Positions 23,907-36,540 of a DNA stretch of 64,000 nt are shown here, one piece after another. The number at the start of each line of letters is the position of its first letter. The first letter of the stretch is position 1. The stretch is taken from contig CM070561.1 of assembly GCA_036346405.1 (NCBI GenBank), forward strand, positions 25,762,215-25,826,214. The letters run 5' to 3'. The notes below the pieces were generated by a model. It worked only from the letters and a program-made list of their open reading frames with translations. It searched no databases and was not told the DNA's origin. Source of the stretch: Phyllostachys edulis. Taxonomy: Eukaryota > Streptophyta > Magnoliopsida > Poales > Poaceae. The position numbers and the translations under genes are program-made.

Positions 23907-24422
23907 TGCTAAATCTCGAAAATGTCCATGATAAGGTTTCTGGATTGTTGGAAATATGGACAACATTTTAATTCTAGATTTTATTAGGCAAAGATCAAAT
24001 AAAACTAGAGATACATAAAGCAATACTAACAACAGGCAACTCAATGCACTTCTAAATATACACAACAATAGGATTATAACATAATAGTTTGGTCGTACAA
24101 CCAACTTACAATTGGGCTTTATGAAGAACAGGAAGCAGCGTAGACTTGAAGTAGTGCAGAACGTAGATGAAGCAGTGCAACGAGTGGTCGCGCAGATGCG
24201 CTACCCAGAAACCTTATTATCGCCCTCTGCAGGTGAACTCTGCAAAAATGGTTCGATGATACCCACTCACCCTCCTTCCCGGTGCATGTCGAGGAGAAGG
24301 GACGGCTTGGCTCAATAACACAACTCTCCACCATAGTAGAACAGATAGGAAGAAGAAGAAAATGGAAGTGAATCAATTCTATTCAGGTCTGGTTGTCTCC
24401 TGATCTTTTTAAGGTCGAGACA
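23907..24422 (-). mobile_element. C1 leader and putative 5' LTR remnant
   Basis: Sequence upstream of the C1 gag start on the minus strand. Purine-rich stretches and a ccttaaaaagatc (TATA-like, about 24400-24412) could belong to a copia 5' LTR and leader. No recognisable primer-binding site or clear LTR edge was found, so the LTR is inferred only from position. L3 interrupts it after the pentamer attac (24423-24427). Confidence 0.4.
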
Positions 24423-25102
24423 ATTACTATCGGGACCCAAATATGCAAATCTTGACCCTCTGTTTATAACGCACTAGTCTAGGATCACGCTAGTGCACAC
24501 AGTATCAACATAGATGGATCTTATTCCACACAAGGCGAATATAAGAATAAACAACTAATTTGATTAATAAATAACAGTTGTGACCATATGGTCAAGTTTA
24601 CATTTATTAAGCCATGAAGGGCTGACAGTAAATAAAGAAACGACAGTGGAATGAAAGCAACTCCATTGGAAACCCATCGACTTGCCACAGGCAATCGACT
24701 AGGATCAAGACCTAATGATCACCATCCTCGTAAAACTCCTCCTCAAAAGTAGGCAATGACTCCTCCATTTTAGCTGAATGATTGCAGCAAGAATGAGTAC
24801 TCCGAGTACTCAACAAGTTGTACTACATAATGCAATTATAGATGATGGCTTATTCCAACAAAAATGGCTTCTATAGTTATTTCGCAATACGAAAACATTT
24901 GCAATTAAATACAAGTAATAGATTGGAAGCAAAATTTAAAATGAATAAACAATAATAGTTGAACAGTTATTTTCACAAAGACACTCTTTTTCTTTCACAC
25001 AACCATATGAGTTTAAATCACATAGTTGCCCTTTCCCAAATGTTTTATGAAAATCTACCCCTCATGTGAAATCCTCGAGCATATCCATGATCGTGGATGT
25101 GG

Positions 25103-25114
25103 CTATTCGAATAG
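25103..25114 (-). repeat. Conserved palindrome CTATTCGAATAG, copy 4
   Basis: Perfect 12-mer in L3. On the minus strand it is preceded by ctctctagag and followed by acatccacgatcatggatatgct. It lies 675-686 bases from the LTR 3' end. Confidence 0.9.
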
Positions 25115-26401
25115 ATTTATTAACACTCTAGAGAGGTTTGTACACTTTACCCACAAGATATAGCCAGTGTAGTTAGCACCAATCACAACAAAACTTTTTC
25201 AAAACTTCACCCTGACAATTGACCCTCCCAATGTGTTTTACCATCATACCAACCCTGACGAAGTGCTTTGGTTCGACGCAGACCGTTGGACTTGGAGACG
25301 ACGAACTACTCATAATTGTGATCCGACACAGTAGTATACATCTCCACCCTAGCACACAGCCTAATCTACATGCTTGAGTAGTCAATGCCAAGATTTCATA
25401 GCTTACTAAGTTAGGTCTATCCCATACCAGACATGTGATCGTATAGTTATGGCTAAGTTCAATGGCGCACAAAGTGAAGTCCCTAATTGACTAAGCTGAG
25501 ACTGCCAATTACTACCAACTATCACATTCATATTTTTCCAAGCACACAGTTCCACCATATCACAATTCTTTCCACTACCTCTGTCTAAATCTTTTCCCAC
25601 TCTGTTAGTTTAATGCAACACATGCCATCAACGAGTAACTGCTTATACACAAAGTTCTATAATCACTTAATCAAGTTTATATTTTGCCACTCAAAATGAT
25701 ATCAATAACCCGTTGTATGGCTAAGCAGACTATTTGTATATAGCCAATCCACGTTGGTGCTAAGGTAATACTAACTTATAATTAACCAAGCTAGGGTGAC
25801 AAAAGTTCATGATAATACAATAAGCAAGGTGGATATAATCAAATAGGTGTATAACTAATCCCAAAATATTTAAAGAAATAAATAATTGAAGTAACATGCA
25901 ATAATTTGAATCAAAGTAATTTTGGAAAACTGGGTTCAACATGTTCAAAGGTATAACTTGCCTTGAAACAAGTCTTGGTATTGCTCTTGAGCTTGATCAA
26001 CTCCTCCTCTCTCAAATGCTCCCGGAGTATCAACGTCTACTCACAAACGAAACCGAAAAACCAAATAAATACAAAACAGAGCAAAAAAATAAACTCCAAA
26101 AATTAAATAAAAATACCAAGAAGGTAGATCTTAAATTTAGATGAATTTAAAAACTTGAATGGGTTCAATCGAGTTCGTATGAGAAAGAACGGGCTCTCAG
26201 AAGAATTAAATCTAAGAAAAAGAGAAAGAAAACCATATTTTGAATTTTTAGAATTTTCTTTCTAAAGGAAATTCCAAAATATTACATCAGCATGACGTTA
26301 GCAATGAATTTCGAAATTAAAAAAAAATCCAAAAATAAGGAATAGAGGATGACAGGTGGGACCCTTAGTGTACGGAACAAGTCCGAGACTCTAGTCTATG
26401 G

Positions 26402-28493
26402 TGTAATATCCCATTTTATTAAATGAGTATTTATTGAATTAGAAAAGGATTAATAATCTGAATTTGATGGGAAAATAGTTATGGGCCTTCGGCCCATACC
26501 CAAGAGGTGGGCTGACCATCAACAAAAGAGGGAGAGAGGGGGGAAACCCTAGCTGTACTGTAGCACCGGTTACTGTAGCAGAGCTTACTGTAGTGCCCCC
26601 TCCTGATACTACAGCAACCCCTTGGTGTCTCCTCTCATGGTAGCCCTAGTGCCTCCATTCCCTTGGGTGCTGCTGGCCAAGGGAGAGAGGAAGAGGAAGG
26701 GGGAGAAGAAGGAAGAAAAGGGGGATTTTTGTGGAGACTTCTCTGTGTTCTTTCCTGCACCATCGTGGTTCCAAGGGTACGATCAGATCTCCCCGGCTGT
26801 GTTTAGCAATTTTGCTAGTTGGGAGAATTGGGTAGCAGATCGGTTATTCGGTTGTTCGAATTGCTCTATAGTTTAGGATAATTTCAGTACAAAATTTGAG
26901 GATGTCATCTCCTGGAGATTTGTAGATGAATTCATTATATTTCTATAGAGTATTTGGTCATATTGATCGGACGTGTAATTTAGAAGTTATGATTTTTACA
27001 CTTCTGCTTTCCAGAATTTTTTGGCAAATTCTGGCAATCGTAGTAATTGATAGATTAAAAATAGATGACTACCGAATCAGGGTTGTTCACCAAAATGACT
27101 TATGTAGATAATTCTTTTAGCTTTCCAGAATGTCAAAGAACGCAATTTTTGGATCAACCTAATTAAAGTTATGGTTATTTCAATCCTACTGTTCAGAAGG
27201 TCTATCAGATTCTGATAGTGTTAGTAATATGTTTCTTAAAATTAGATAAAAGCCAAATCAGAAGATCTGGCCAGATTAACTATTGTAGACAATTTGGTAA
27301 GATTTCCAGAGAGTCCGATAATGCATTTGTTTGAAAAGCATAATGGGAGTTATGGATTTTAGAATGTTGCTGTTCAGTATCGAGTTACTACTAGTTTGTC
27401 ATTTTGCTTGAGTATATTAAATATATGAAATATTGGATTTTGGAGTGCGAATAAGAGTGTTGTGAGTAAGCATTGTTCTATTTTGTCAAAGCTTGTTTTG
27501 AGCAAAATATTTATTGTAGGTGGAGTGACCTTGGGTTTGGTTTGGCCTTCACTACATTCTAATTTGTCGCAACACGAAAAGCAAGTACAATTTAGAGACA
27601 TATTGGATGCTTGATTGTACAAATTCATTAAATGAATATGATATGGTTAATATTATGAAGTATGAGTATTTTACGCTAATTACATGCTTCCGTTAATTGT
27701 TTATATCAATTGGAAAGTATGGAAGTATTAATTTCATTTCATTACATTAATTCCAAGCTTTCATGTTTAACCCACGGGAGTGGGTATTGAGATCCCCATA
27801 TTTTCAGTATGGGCAACTAAAAGATTCTTCATACGGGCAATGGATCCCCGCATTTTCAGAATGCGGGCATGAGTGAACACCGACGGTTGTTACACTCGGC
27901 TATACCGGTATATGCAGAAGGGAAGTGGAGACTGATGCATGATTTGCATTGCATTCATAACATTTTCATATGTATTTGAGATAATGAAAAGGTTCTTAAT
28001 AATTTAATGTTGCATATGTTGTATATTGAGAATGATCTGTCATTGATAAGAGGTTTCGTATGCCATTTATTTGTACTTGGTGAGTCTTGGACTCATGCTT
28101 GTTTATTTAATATTTTAGGTGATCGTTGAGGATGACATACTTTGGGAGAAAGTAGAATATGGAACTCTCGCACTTGAGAAGCACTTCACAACATTTCTTG
28201 ATTCATTCATTTCAGAAATTGTAATAACTGAATAAGTTGTGGTTCCCTTAGTTTCTCATGGTTGATATTATGGCTAGTTGTTGTTTTCCCTTAAATGAAA
28301 TCTATCTATAATGTTTTTGATAATTACTTAAATTGAATTACATTTAACTGGCTTGCTGAAATTATGATTACCTCTTTGTCGAATGTGTAATCGTAACGCC
28401 TAGAAGGTAGAAATACTTGAGTTTGAGATCGAACCTTGTAGTGTTAATATTTGTAGGTGACATCTTGGGATTTTACTAAGCCGGGATGTTACA
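26402..28493 (+). mobile_element. S1: solo LTR (2,092 bp) inserted in L3
   Basis: Begins TGTAATATCCC, ends GGGATGTTACA (inverted ends with one mismatch), and is flanked by the perfect TSD tatgg (26397-26401 and 28494-28498). The empty site is seen in L2 around 33961 (gagtctatgg followed by gtgtatagctcatgg). The region 26540-26620 is rich in actgtagca-type repeats. A ttgtacttggtgagtc motif near 28071 resembles the gtactcac motif near the 3' end of the element A LTR, which favours plus orientation. It lacks the CTATTCGAATAG block, so it belongs to another family. Confidence 0.92.
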
Positions 28494-29079
28494 TATGGGT
28501 TTATGGCTCATGAGTTTATGGCATAGTAGATCTGATAGCTGGGGTCCACATGTCAATGATTAGGTTTACCGTGGACCAAGTCCATGTAGGATTGGATCTG
28601 GTGTAGGTGCAAGAGTGGACTAAGCGCTGATGCTACTGCCACGCAAGCAAACGATGACGTGGACAACGATAGTGATGGTGGCACTCGGGTCCGAAGGTCG
28701 CCGATGTTCTGAGCTACGACGAAGTGAATGGTGGTGCGCAACAAGTAGCTGAGGTGATGAGGAACTCGACGGTGTGCTCACAGTTGTAAGAGAATGGCGG
28801 AGTTGGCTAGCGGTGAGAAGTAGCGAAGGCGTTTGATTGTCAATAGGATCAGAGCTCTAGTGATGCTCCACCGTCTTCAAGGCGACGGGGATGTAGATCT
28901 CCTCCTTGCGATCTCAATGGTGGCGGCGGCGAGGTCCGAGGTGCACTGACGGCGGAGGAAGATGTTGTCAAAGTTCTCAGAGGTGGCTTTGCTTCTTCGA
29001 GCGATTCCGGCGGCTAGGGTTAGGGCTTTTGCTCGGCAATGGTGCAACTGGGATGCGAAGGGTATGGGCTACCTCCCCC

Positions 29080-29086
29080 TTTATAC
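29080..29086 (-). promoter_or_regulatory. TATA box in L3
   Basis: Minus-strand gGTATAAAgggg within the GC-rich part of L3, at the position equivalent to the TATA box of L2. Confidence 0.45.
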
Positions 29087-29619
29087 CCTGGCGGTCGGAA
29101 GAGTCCAGAGCACAAACACCAAAGTAACAGGGCGGCGGCGGAGTCCAAATCATGCCCGAGTTAGAGACAAAGAATAGTAACCATGGTGGGGCCCACATGT
29201 CAGCGATAGTGGCTCAAGCGAGTCCGCGTCAGAAATGACACGCGTGCGGCTAACGCGCTGGTTCGGGCGCATTTGTGGCGGAAGAGAGAATAGGATTGGG
29301 CCAGAATAAAAATGATTTGGCCCGAAGAGATTTCTGATATTTTAAATAACGCTTCTATTTTAGAAATACCAGAAAATCCAAATAGCAAATGAACTCGAAA
29401 AAACTCCAGAAAAATCTGAAAAATATTTCTAAGCACAATGAACTCAAATAAAATAGATTTGGAATTAATTGATGTTCATATTAGTCACATTAAATTGTTT
29501 TGATATTTGAAAGTCTCATTTAAGCTTGATCAAATTCAAATAAAATTTGATGAATTTTTCCAAAGGACTAAACTACTGAAAATGTCTTAAAACTCAGAGA
29601 ATTGAGATGTTACGATTAC

Positions 29620-30689
29620 TCTCTAGTAATTGGAAAATAAAGTACATATTAGACCACTGGTTACTACTAATTCAAAACCAATGAATGGTAATTAAGCTGT
29701 GTTTATCAGTTCCTGATTACACACTGGTCTACAGTTTCGACCAGTGTATTTCGACTACGTTCACGCATCGCAAATCATGCGATTGGCACTTGACTATACG
29801 CGTGCGCGTGTGTACGTGCGTGCGTATGACTTTAGCTATAGTTCTCCTCATGTCACCCTATATCATGTGTCACACATTTCAAGGGGTAGCAAGGACTCCA
29901 CCTTATAAACTGTTCTTCCACCACTTGACTAGGCAATATGAGACTAAATCATGCATACTTTAGAATTTAGGAATGACTAAGCCTATACACTTGTAGGCCC
30001 AATTCTAACGTGTCGTCGAATGTGTGGACGGCAATTTCTCCGCCGGCGGTTCCTCGAGGAGCGGCACCTCTGATCGACAAAGATGGATCGATCTAGTGAC
30101 GTGGTCATGTACTAATATGGCGCCAAGCATGCAGGCGCCAAGTTGCGTCGAACAAGGCATCCATACACGACGCAAGTAGTTTTCGATGCATGGTTTCCTG
30201 TACCAACCTTAGATAGCAGGCCAAGTAGCTGTCCACTTCATCAACCGTTTATAGTGCCAGCATGAAATCGTTCGTTGCAACGTCCCTGTATATCCTCGCG
30301 ACCGATCATCGTCCCATCAGCATGCGTCCTCCAATTCATTTTCATGATAAACATTCCCTGATTAATCGATCTAGCTAGCTATGATTGGCCGATCCTTCTC
30401 ACTGAGAGAAGCCGCCGGACAAGGACATGATGCATGGGAAGGGAAAACACAAGAGCAACACTTCACCAACCCATGATTACCGCTTCAAGTAAACGCAACA
30501 CGAACGACGCAGAAGTGTGAACATAGAAGATTGTTGGAGAAGAAGCCGCCGGAGAAGCCGTCCGCAACAAAGAGATCGGTGAAATCGTTTCTCTCGAGTC
30601 TTGTCTCCCCTTCACCTCGCAACCTTCGTGCGATGCCGTGGAGAGGAAGGAGAGAGGCCACCAAGGAATGTTTAGCAGGGAGGAGAGTT
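29620..30689. other. Unassigned region between L3 and element A
   Basis: No coding frame with recognisable domains. It should continue the pre-L3 sequence, possibly the copia 5' LTR. It contains ggcgccaa direct repeats near 30120 and 30136 and a tgcgtgcgtatg purine-pyrimidine stretch near 29800-29830. A frame at 30531-30740 is basic and serine-rich and shows no known motif. Confidence 0.4.
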
Positions 30690-30755
30690 AAATTTGACTT
30701 AATGAGATATGGAATTGTAGCAGGCAGCCAATGTTGTTAAAATTTGTGTGTCATG
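30690..30755 (+). mobile_element. F5 (left part): old LTR split by element A
   Basis: Sequence such as ttgttaaaatttgtgt matches the reverse complement of L2 around 33190-33240, and the match continues on the far side of element A at 47277. The last five bases, tcatg (30751-30755), pair with tcata after A as an imperfect TSD. Confidence 0.7.
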
Positions 30756-31449
30756 TGTAACATCCCAAATTTTAAATTCTGGTTAAAAATAAATTTTAAT
30801 TGTTTTCCTTGATTTTTCTGAATTTTTGGGATTTAAAAGATTTTCTCTAATTATTTTAAAGCCAAAATAATTTAATTGCAAAATTAAATATCAACTTTAA
30901 GTTGAAAATATTTTATTTAAGTCCAAAATAACTCTGGAAATTCCTGTGAATTTTTTTTCATAATTTTTAGAATTTATTTGCTATTTTCTAGAAGATATTT
31001 TGATTTAACCCAATTTCTGAAATCAACAAATCAAAAGAAATTCGAAAATCGCTTTGGGCCCAAACCTCTTCTACCCATTTCCATTTCTCCCATCCACCAA
31101 CAGCTTTTTTCTCTTCTCCATCCCGACACGCGGGCCCCGCGTGTCGAGCTCCTCCTCTCGCTCGCTCTCTCTCCCTCTGGCACTGGGCCCGCCTTGTTAG
31201 GCCTTCCTCCCTCCTTGCTTTCTTCCTCAATGCGCGCCCGAGCGAGTAGCCGCCATTGTTAGGGCTTTGAGCTCTATCCAGCAATGGGCAAAACGGCCCG
31301 ATTTCTCTACACAATTGCCGCTGTATTATCCCTATCTTCTCTACAACCAACTCCAACTCTTATCTCGTGTCGCCGCTAATCTCCATTTTCGTCACGCAAT
31401 CCGAAACGAAACCTAACGGCCCGTCGCCGATTTGCCCACCCCCGTGCAC

Positions 31450-31457
31450 TATAAAAG
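31450..31457 (+). promoter_or_regulatory. TATA box in element A 5' LTR
   Basis: The sequence cacTATAAAAGggcaccc follows a GC-rich upstream region and is repeated at 43435 in the other LTR. It is a strong match to a plant TATA box. Confidence 0.7.
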
Positions 31458-32706
31458 GGCACCCTCAGTGCGCCTCTACCTCCACATCCCATCCCCCGAG
31501 CTCTTGTAGCTTCCCACCGCTTCTAGCCACCGGAATTTGAGGTTTAGTTCGCCGGCCACTGAAGCTTTGCCATCAAATTGCCTCACCATCAGCGACGCCC
31601 TTCCACCGACGATCGCACCATCATCATCACCGCGTCGAGAACTACACCAAGCACACCTCCTCGTCACCTAAGCCTCGTCGAAGCGACCTCACCGCCAAAG
31701 ACCCGAACATCGCCGCCGCTTTCTTCCACGTCGTTGGTGACTTCCTCACGCTCTCGCGTCACAAAAGTGCGCGTCAGGTTCAGCATCACACGATCTTCCT
31801 TTTACGCACACCCACTTGGCTCGCCATGGCGCATAGCGCCGGCGAGCTCATCGCTGGAGCGACGCCGTTCACAGGCTAACGTGGCACGCCACGTCAGTGC
31901 CATGCTAGTGCCACGTCGGCACATGCGCCAAGTCAGAGCCATTGCCGGGACCCAAAAATGCATCTCAGGAATCTTCTATGTATTCTGAACTAGTCCCAGA
32001 TCAATAGCTAGCTCACACAGGAAACAGTGATGAAATACCATCCATTTATTCAATTTAACTAAAAGGATCTCATAGTAACAAATAATAATAATAACTGGAT
32101 CTTATGGTCAACGTTTACTTAACTTGCCACGCAGGGCTAAAGAAACAAATAAACTCTTGCAGCGGAACGAAACTCTTGAGAAGGCCAATCAACATACCCA
32201 CAGGCAATCGAGTGGAGAACGCATCCTAATCCATGAAACCTTCAAAGTCTTCCTTCCGAAAGAACTCCTGAGTAGCTTGATATTCTTCAACTGATTCAAC
32301 GAAGGCATGAGCCGTGAGTACATAAAGCACTCAGAAAGCTGTAGGGAAATGTATGCAAATAGTATTCATGCACGGCCTGACAAAGATTAGCTGTAGGGTT
32401 CTTTTGTAGAAAGCAGCATTTACGATAAATACGAGAAATAGATTGAAGTGCGTAGTTGAAAACAATAATAAATAAGTAAACCATTTCTTTGAAACGACTA
32501 GTGAACTTCCCATTCACTACCCAACCAAACCAAATGATGAGTGAATCCCCTATTCACCAATCGACATAAACCCCCAAGTGAAAAACATGTTCACCAAACA
32601 AACATTATATTCATCCATTGAACATCTCATTCACACTCCGACTCATTTTAAAGAAACTCTATCTCCCGTGTGAAATCCCCGAACATGTCCATAACCGAGG
32701 ACACGG

Positions 32707-32718
32707 CTATTCGAATAG
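32707..32718 (-). repeat. Conserved palindrome CTATTCGAATAG, copy 5
   Basis: Perfect 12-mer in L2. On the minus strand it is preceded by the perfect dyad ctctgcagag and followed by tgtcctcggttatggaca. It lies about 765-775 bases from the LTR 3' end. Confidence 0.9.
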
Positions 32719-34600
32719 ATCAATTAACACTCTGCAGAGGTTGTACACTTTACCCACAAGATATAACCAGTGTAGCAAGCACTAATCATAACAAAACCTT
32801 TCAGAGGTTTCATCTCAACAATTGACTCTCCCGTTGTACCTACAGCCACCCAAAACCTCATCGTGGTTGACGTACAACGTTGGACCTGGAGACGGTGAAA
32901 ATGCCGCCCATAGATGTGACCTTAGAAAAGGATACATACCTCCACCCACAAACTACCTGAGATGTCAAAAGCCAAAACTCAACAACCTACTAGGTTAGGC
33001 CCGTCCCATCAGGCATGTGGTTGTACAAAAGGCACAGTTCAATGGCGCACAAGATTAAGTCCTTGGCAAGCTACTCAGGCGAGAATACCATAAACCCACA
33101 GCGTGTAGAAACACCACCACTATCCACCAACCACTCGCCTAAGCAAAAACTATTTTGTTTAACCAATACCAATGACACACCCCGTCATGGTACACAAATT
33201 TTAACAACAGTGGCATACCACCACGATTCCATATTTCATTAAGTTAAGATTAATCATTATGACGCATGTGATGATGAACCCATCGTAACTAAGCTGAACT
33301 AAGCATCTATACGATACCCATGTTGGTGATACAAATATGTCCAACTAAAATTATCCATGCTAGGGTGACAAATGATTCATGGCATTCAAATAATCAAAGG
33401 AGGCATAATGACAACATGTAATAACTAATCCCAAAACAAATTATATAACGATAGCATGCAATTGTATAAAACAATATACTTTTGAAATCATAGGTTCAAT
33501 ATGATCAAAGGACTATGGCTTGCCTTGGAATAAATCCTAGGATTGATCTTGATCTTGGTATACTCCTCCTTGCTCAAAGCTTTCCGAAGTTTCAACGTCT
33601 ATTTGCGAACAAGTAAATAAAATAAATAAATAAATAAATAACAGAGAGGAAACAAACTTCAAAAATTAAATAAAAATCATAGATAAATAGATCTTGGATT
33701 TAGATGAATTTATAAATTTGAATGGACTCAATCGGACTTCGGGTGCAAAAGATATGGGCTTTGGAAGTTGAAACCCTAAAGAAATACCCTAATTTGGATT
33801 TATGGATTATTCCGAATTACTTTTCTATTGAAAAATCAAATAATGATGTAACACTGACGTCAGCACCGAATTTCAGCAGTTAAAATAAATCCGAAAAACA
33901 CTTAGTGAGACTGACAATGGGCCCTCGGCCTATAGACCAAGTCCACTCAAGAGTTTGAGTCTATGGGTGTATAGCTCATGGAATAGTGGCTCTGACCTGT
34001 GGGGACCACATGGCAGAGAAAGGGCTCATGGTAAACTAGGTTCACCCAAGATCGGATCTGGGTTTAGGGCCCGGGTTGACACAACTGCGCACACGTGGCA
34101 CTGACACGATGCCACGAGGGCGACACGGAGGCAAAGGATTTGAGGTGGCTACACATGTGGAGGCCACATCGTCTGGTGACGTCAGCTTTCTGGTGACACT
34201 TTCGGGCGAGGCCGACAACGGCACAATGCGGTGATTCAACTCCAGCGGACACGCGCATTGCACAGAGAACGCTATTGCGCACGCAAGGGTACCAGAATTA
34301 GCTCGAGAGGACAACGGTGATAGCCGGAAGTGTCGATGAAGCGGTGGAGCAGATTCAGCCTTTACCGGATTTGGTCTCCAGTGGTACTTTGGAGGTGAGG
34401 AGCAGTGCATGAGGTCGATCTTGCGACGGGGAAGCTGGTGGCACAGTGCACGGAGGCGGAGCACCAATGGTGGCGGCGGATTTTGGATTCTAGGTTTTTG
34501 GCTCCGAAAACCCAAGATTGAACTTGCGCCAGCTCTGAAGTTCTTGGGATGAAACTGGAGGGGATTTCAGGATGAGTGAGCCAATGCGTACCCCTAGGGC

Positions 34601-34608
34601 TATTTATA
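34601..34608 (-). promoter_or_regulatory. TATA box in L2
   Basis: Minus-strand gagTATAAATAgccc, a good plant TATA match in the LTR promoter region. Confidence 0.55.
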
Positions 34609-35905
34609 CTCGAAGATCCGGCTGGGATAAGAAAATCCCTAATTTGTGTCTGAGACGGCCACAGGATAGAATTAGAGATAGAGGGGGTTTCGGGATAAGA
34701 CTTTGAGAGATTTGAATGTGGAAGGACAAGGAATATCAAGAAGATACGATCGCAGAGGATTTTCTTGTTATCAGACGAACTCAAGAAATGCAGCCATGGT
34801 GGTCCGGGCGAACTCACGCGAGAAAGGAGAAGCGCGAGGTTGACGATGACGGTGCGGGGCCCACCGACCAGCGGGACGAAGAAACGGCACATGCACCTGT
34901 CATTTGAAGCGAAAAGGCCGAGTTTGGCTGGGCTTTGTGAAGGAGATGGGCCAAGGAAATAGGAGATTAGGCCCAAAGGATTTCTGAGATTTAATATTAG
35001 TTTTCTTTTTAGAAAATAACAAAAAATCCAGAAGACAAAAAGAAAATAGCAAATGCACTCGAAAAAATTCTAGAAAATATATCCAAGCACATAGAATCCA
35101 AATAAAATAATTTTGATAATAGTTGATGTTGAGATTATTCATATTAAATTGTTTTTGAATTCTAAAAATTCCAATTAAGCTTTTAACTTTAGCAGGAAAA
35201 TTCAAATGGTTATTTTTCTTTTAAAACTTTAAAACAGACCAAATTTTGGGGATGTTACAGCCATGTGGCCACTTACGTGGCACTTTGCACCAGCACATGC
35301 ACTATTTTGTAAACCGAGACTACCGTGGACTTTGACCCTTTTCGTGGGCTCGGTAAATGGTCCATGGTCCCACCTGTCATAGAGATAAAAAAGATTTCTT
35401 TTAGAAAAATAATTCGGCCGATAATATAAATTCCAATGCTGATGTCATTCTGGCATCATTAATAGCTTTACTTTTAGAAAATTAATTCAGAATTCGGAAA
35501 AATAGATTTAAATAATTTCTTTAGGGTTTAATCTTCTCAGGAAACCTTCTCCTCCATACGAGCTCCGGATTTGATGATTCAAATTTCTAAATTTATCTAA
35601 AATCAAGATCTAGCTAACTAAACCAAAATTATTTAATTTTGAGTTCATTTTAATTTTATTTGAATTTACCTTGTTTTCGCATATAGATTTTGACGACTCC
35701 GGAGAGCTTGACCCTTCTAAAGAGTCAGATTATCAGGACTATGAGCAAGGCAAGTTACACTCTTTGATCATATTTGAGCCCATTATTGAAAGTTATTTAA
35801 ATTCTACTTTAAATTATTGCATGCTTATTTATAATTATTTTAAATCCTTGTTTTAAATTCCTAGTTAATCTAATTCCTTTGTATGGCCAATAGTGATGTT
35901 TGGAT

Positions 35906-36434
35906 TATATTTCGTTTTTGACTCAGTTTTGGAGCACACTTCGTTCAAACTAAAAAAGATAGGAACTTTGGCATGGATCTGTGCGATCCTTGATTGGAAT
36001 AGGTTCCTAATATCTTTTAGAAGGTGTGTCTCAAGTTTCGTGGAGTTTGGCCATATAGATCAAAAGTTAGACCGATTTGAGTTTTGGATTTTGGGCTGTT
36101 TCCACTGTTCTGCGTGAGGTTCGGTCAGATCGCCCCTTCAACGCTGGTCAGATCGGGTGCCGATCAGACCGCGATTTACACACCGGTCAGACCGCCCGTC
36201 GGTCCGACCGCGCAATCAACACCGGTCTCACCGCTCCTCTAGGGTTTGAGCTCCGTGCTGGTCTTTTGCTTTGGGGGTTTTGGTTTGGATTCAATACAAG
36301 TCTTCCGCTGTACTTGTAGATTGATCTTCATAGCTTCCATAGCTACTGAAGTGAAATTGGTGTTGAATTAATTCAAAGTGAAAAAATCAGCGTGCTCCTA
36401 TTCACCCCCCTCTAGTCACCTTTTCGTTCCAACA
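35906..36434 (+). mobile_element. Copia-type LTR 3' fragment in the element A 5' LTR
   Basis: The end ctattcacccccctctag...ttccaaca is characteristic of the 3' end of some grass copia LTRs. Upstream, at 36115-36235, lie five or so copies of a ggtcagaccg-type motif. The left edge coincides with loss of about 545 bases of the host LTR and no TSD is present, so the fragment is probably 5'-truncated by a deletion. Confidence 0.6.
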
Positions 36435-36528
36435 CTTAGTCGCACGCCTTCCGAAGAGTATCATGGCCGACATGTTAAGCAAACTATGTCTTATGGGTAA
36501 AGCTATACAAACTGTGCAGAGTAATAAT

Positions 36529-36540
36529 CTATTCGAATAG
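36529..36540 (+). repeat. Conserved palindrome CTATTCGAATAG, copy 6
   Basis: Perfect 12-mer in the element A 5' LTR, followed by tgtccgcggtcatggaca. It lies 679 bases before the LTR end. Confidence 0.92.

Larger units (their letters stand above)
24428..29614 (-). mobile_element. L3: solo long gypsy LTR, minus orientation, itself interrupted by S1
   Basis: The left end tatcgggaccc corresponds to L2 tgccgggaccc (TG has become TA), and the right end gagatgttacg corresponds to gatgttaca (CA has become CG). Both sides carry the perfect TSD attac (24423-24427 and 29615-29619). No gag, pol or second LTR is attached, so this is a solo LTR left by LTR-LTR recombination. Without S1 and its duplicated pentamer it is about 3.1 kb. 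It matches L2 along its length, including the palindrome block and the GC-rich leader near 28600-29290. Confidence 0.9.
31943..35259 (-). mobile_element. L2: solo long gypsy LTR (3,317 bp) in the element A 5' LTR
   Basis: Begins tgccgggaccc, ends ttttggggatgttaca, and is flanked by the perfect TSD gccat (31938-31942 and 35260-35264). The sister LTR has the empty site gagccatgtggcc near 43921. It is in minus orientation: its TATA box and GC-rich leader (about 34000-34950) read leftward. Frames in the GC-rich part, including one of about 200 codons at 34362-34976, show no domain and are probably chance. No internal retrotransposon sequence is attached. Confidence 0.93.

Noticed and set aside
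26550..26620. actgtagca repeats in S1 as a possible CRISPR-like or regulatory array
   Set aside because: Irregular spacing, short units and a plant LTR context; noted as a property of the LTR only.
34042..34976. Frames of 157 and 204 codons on the minus strand
   Set aside because: They lie inside solo LTR L2, overlap each other in different frames, and have no recognisable motif; GC-rich LTR leader explains them.
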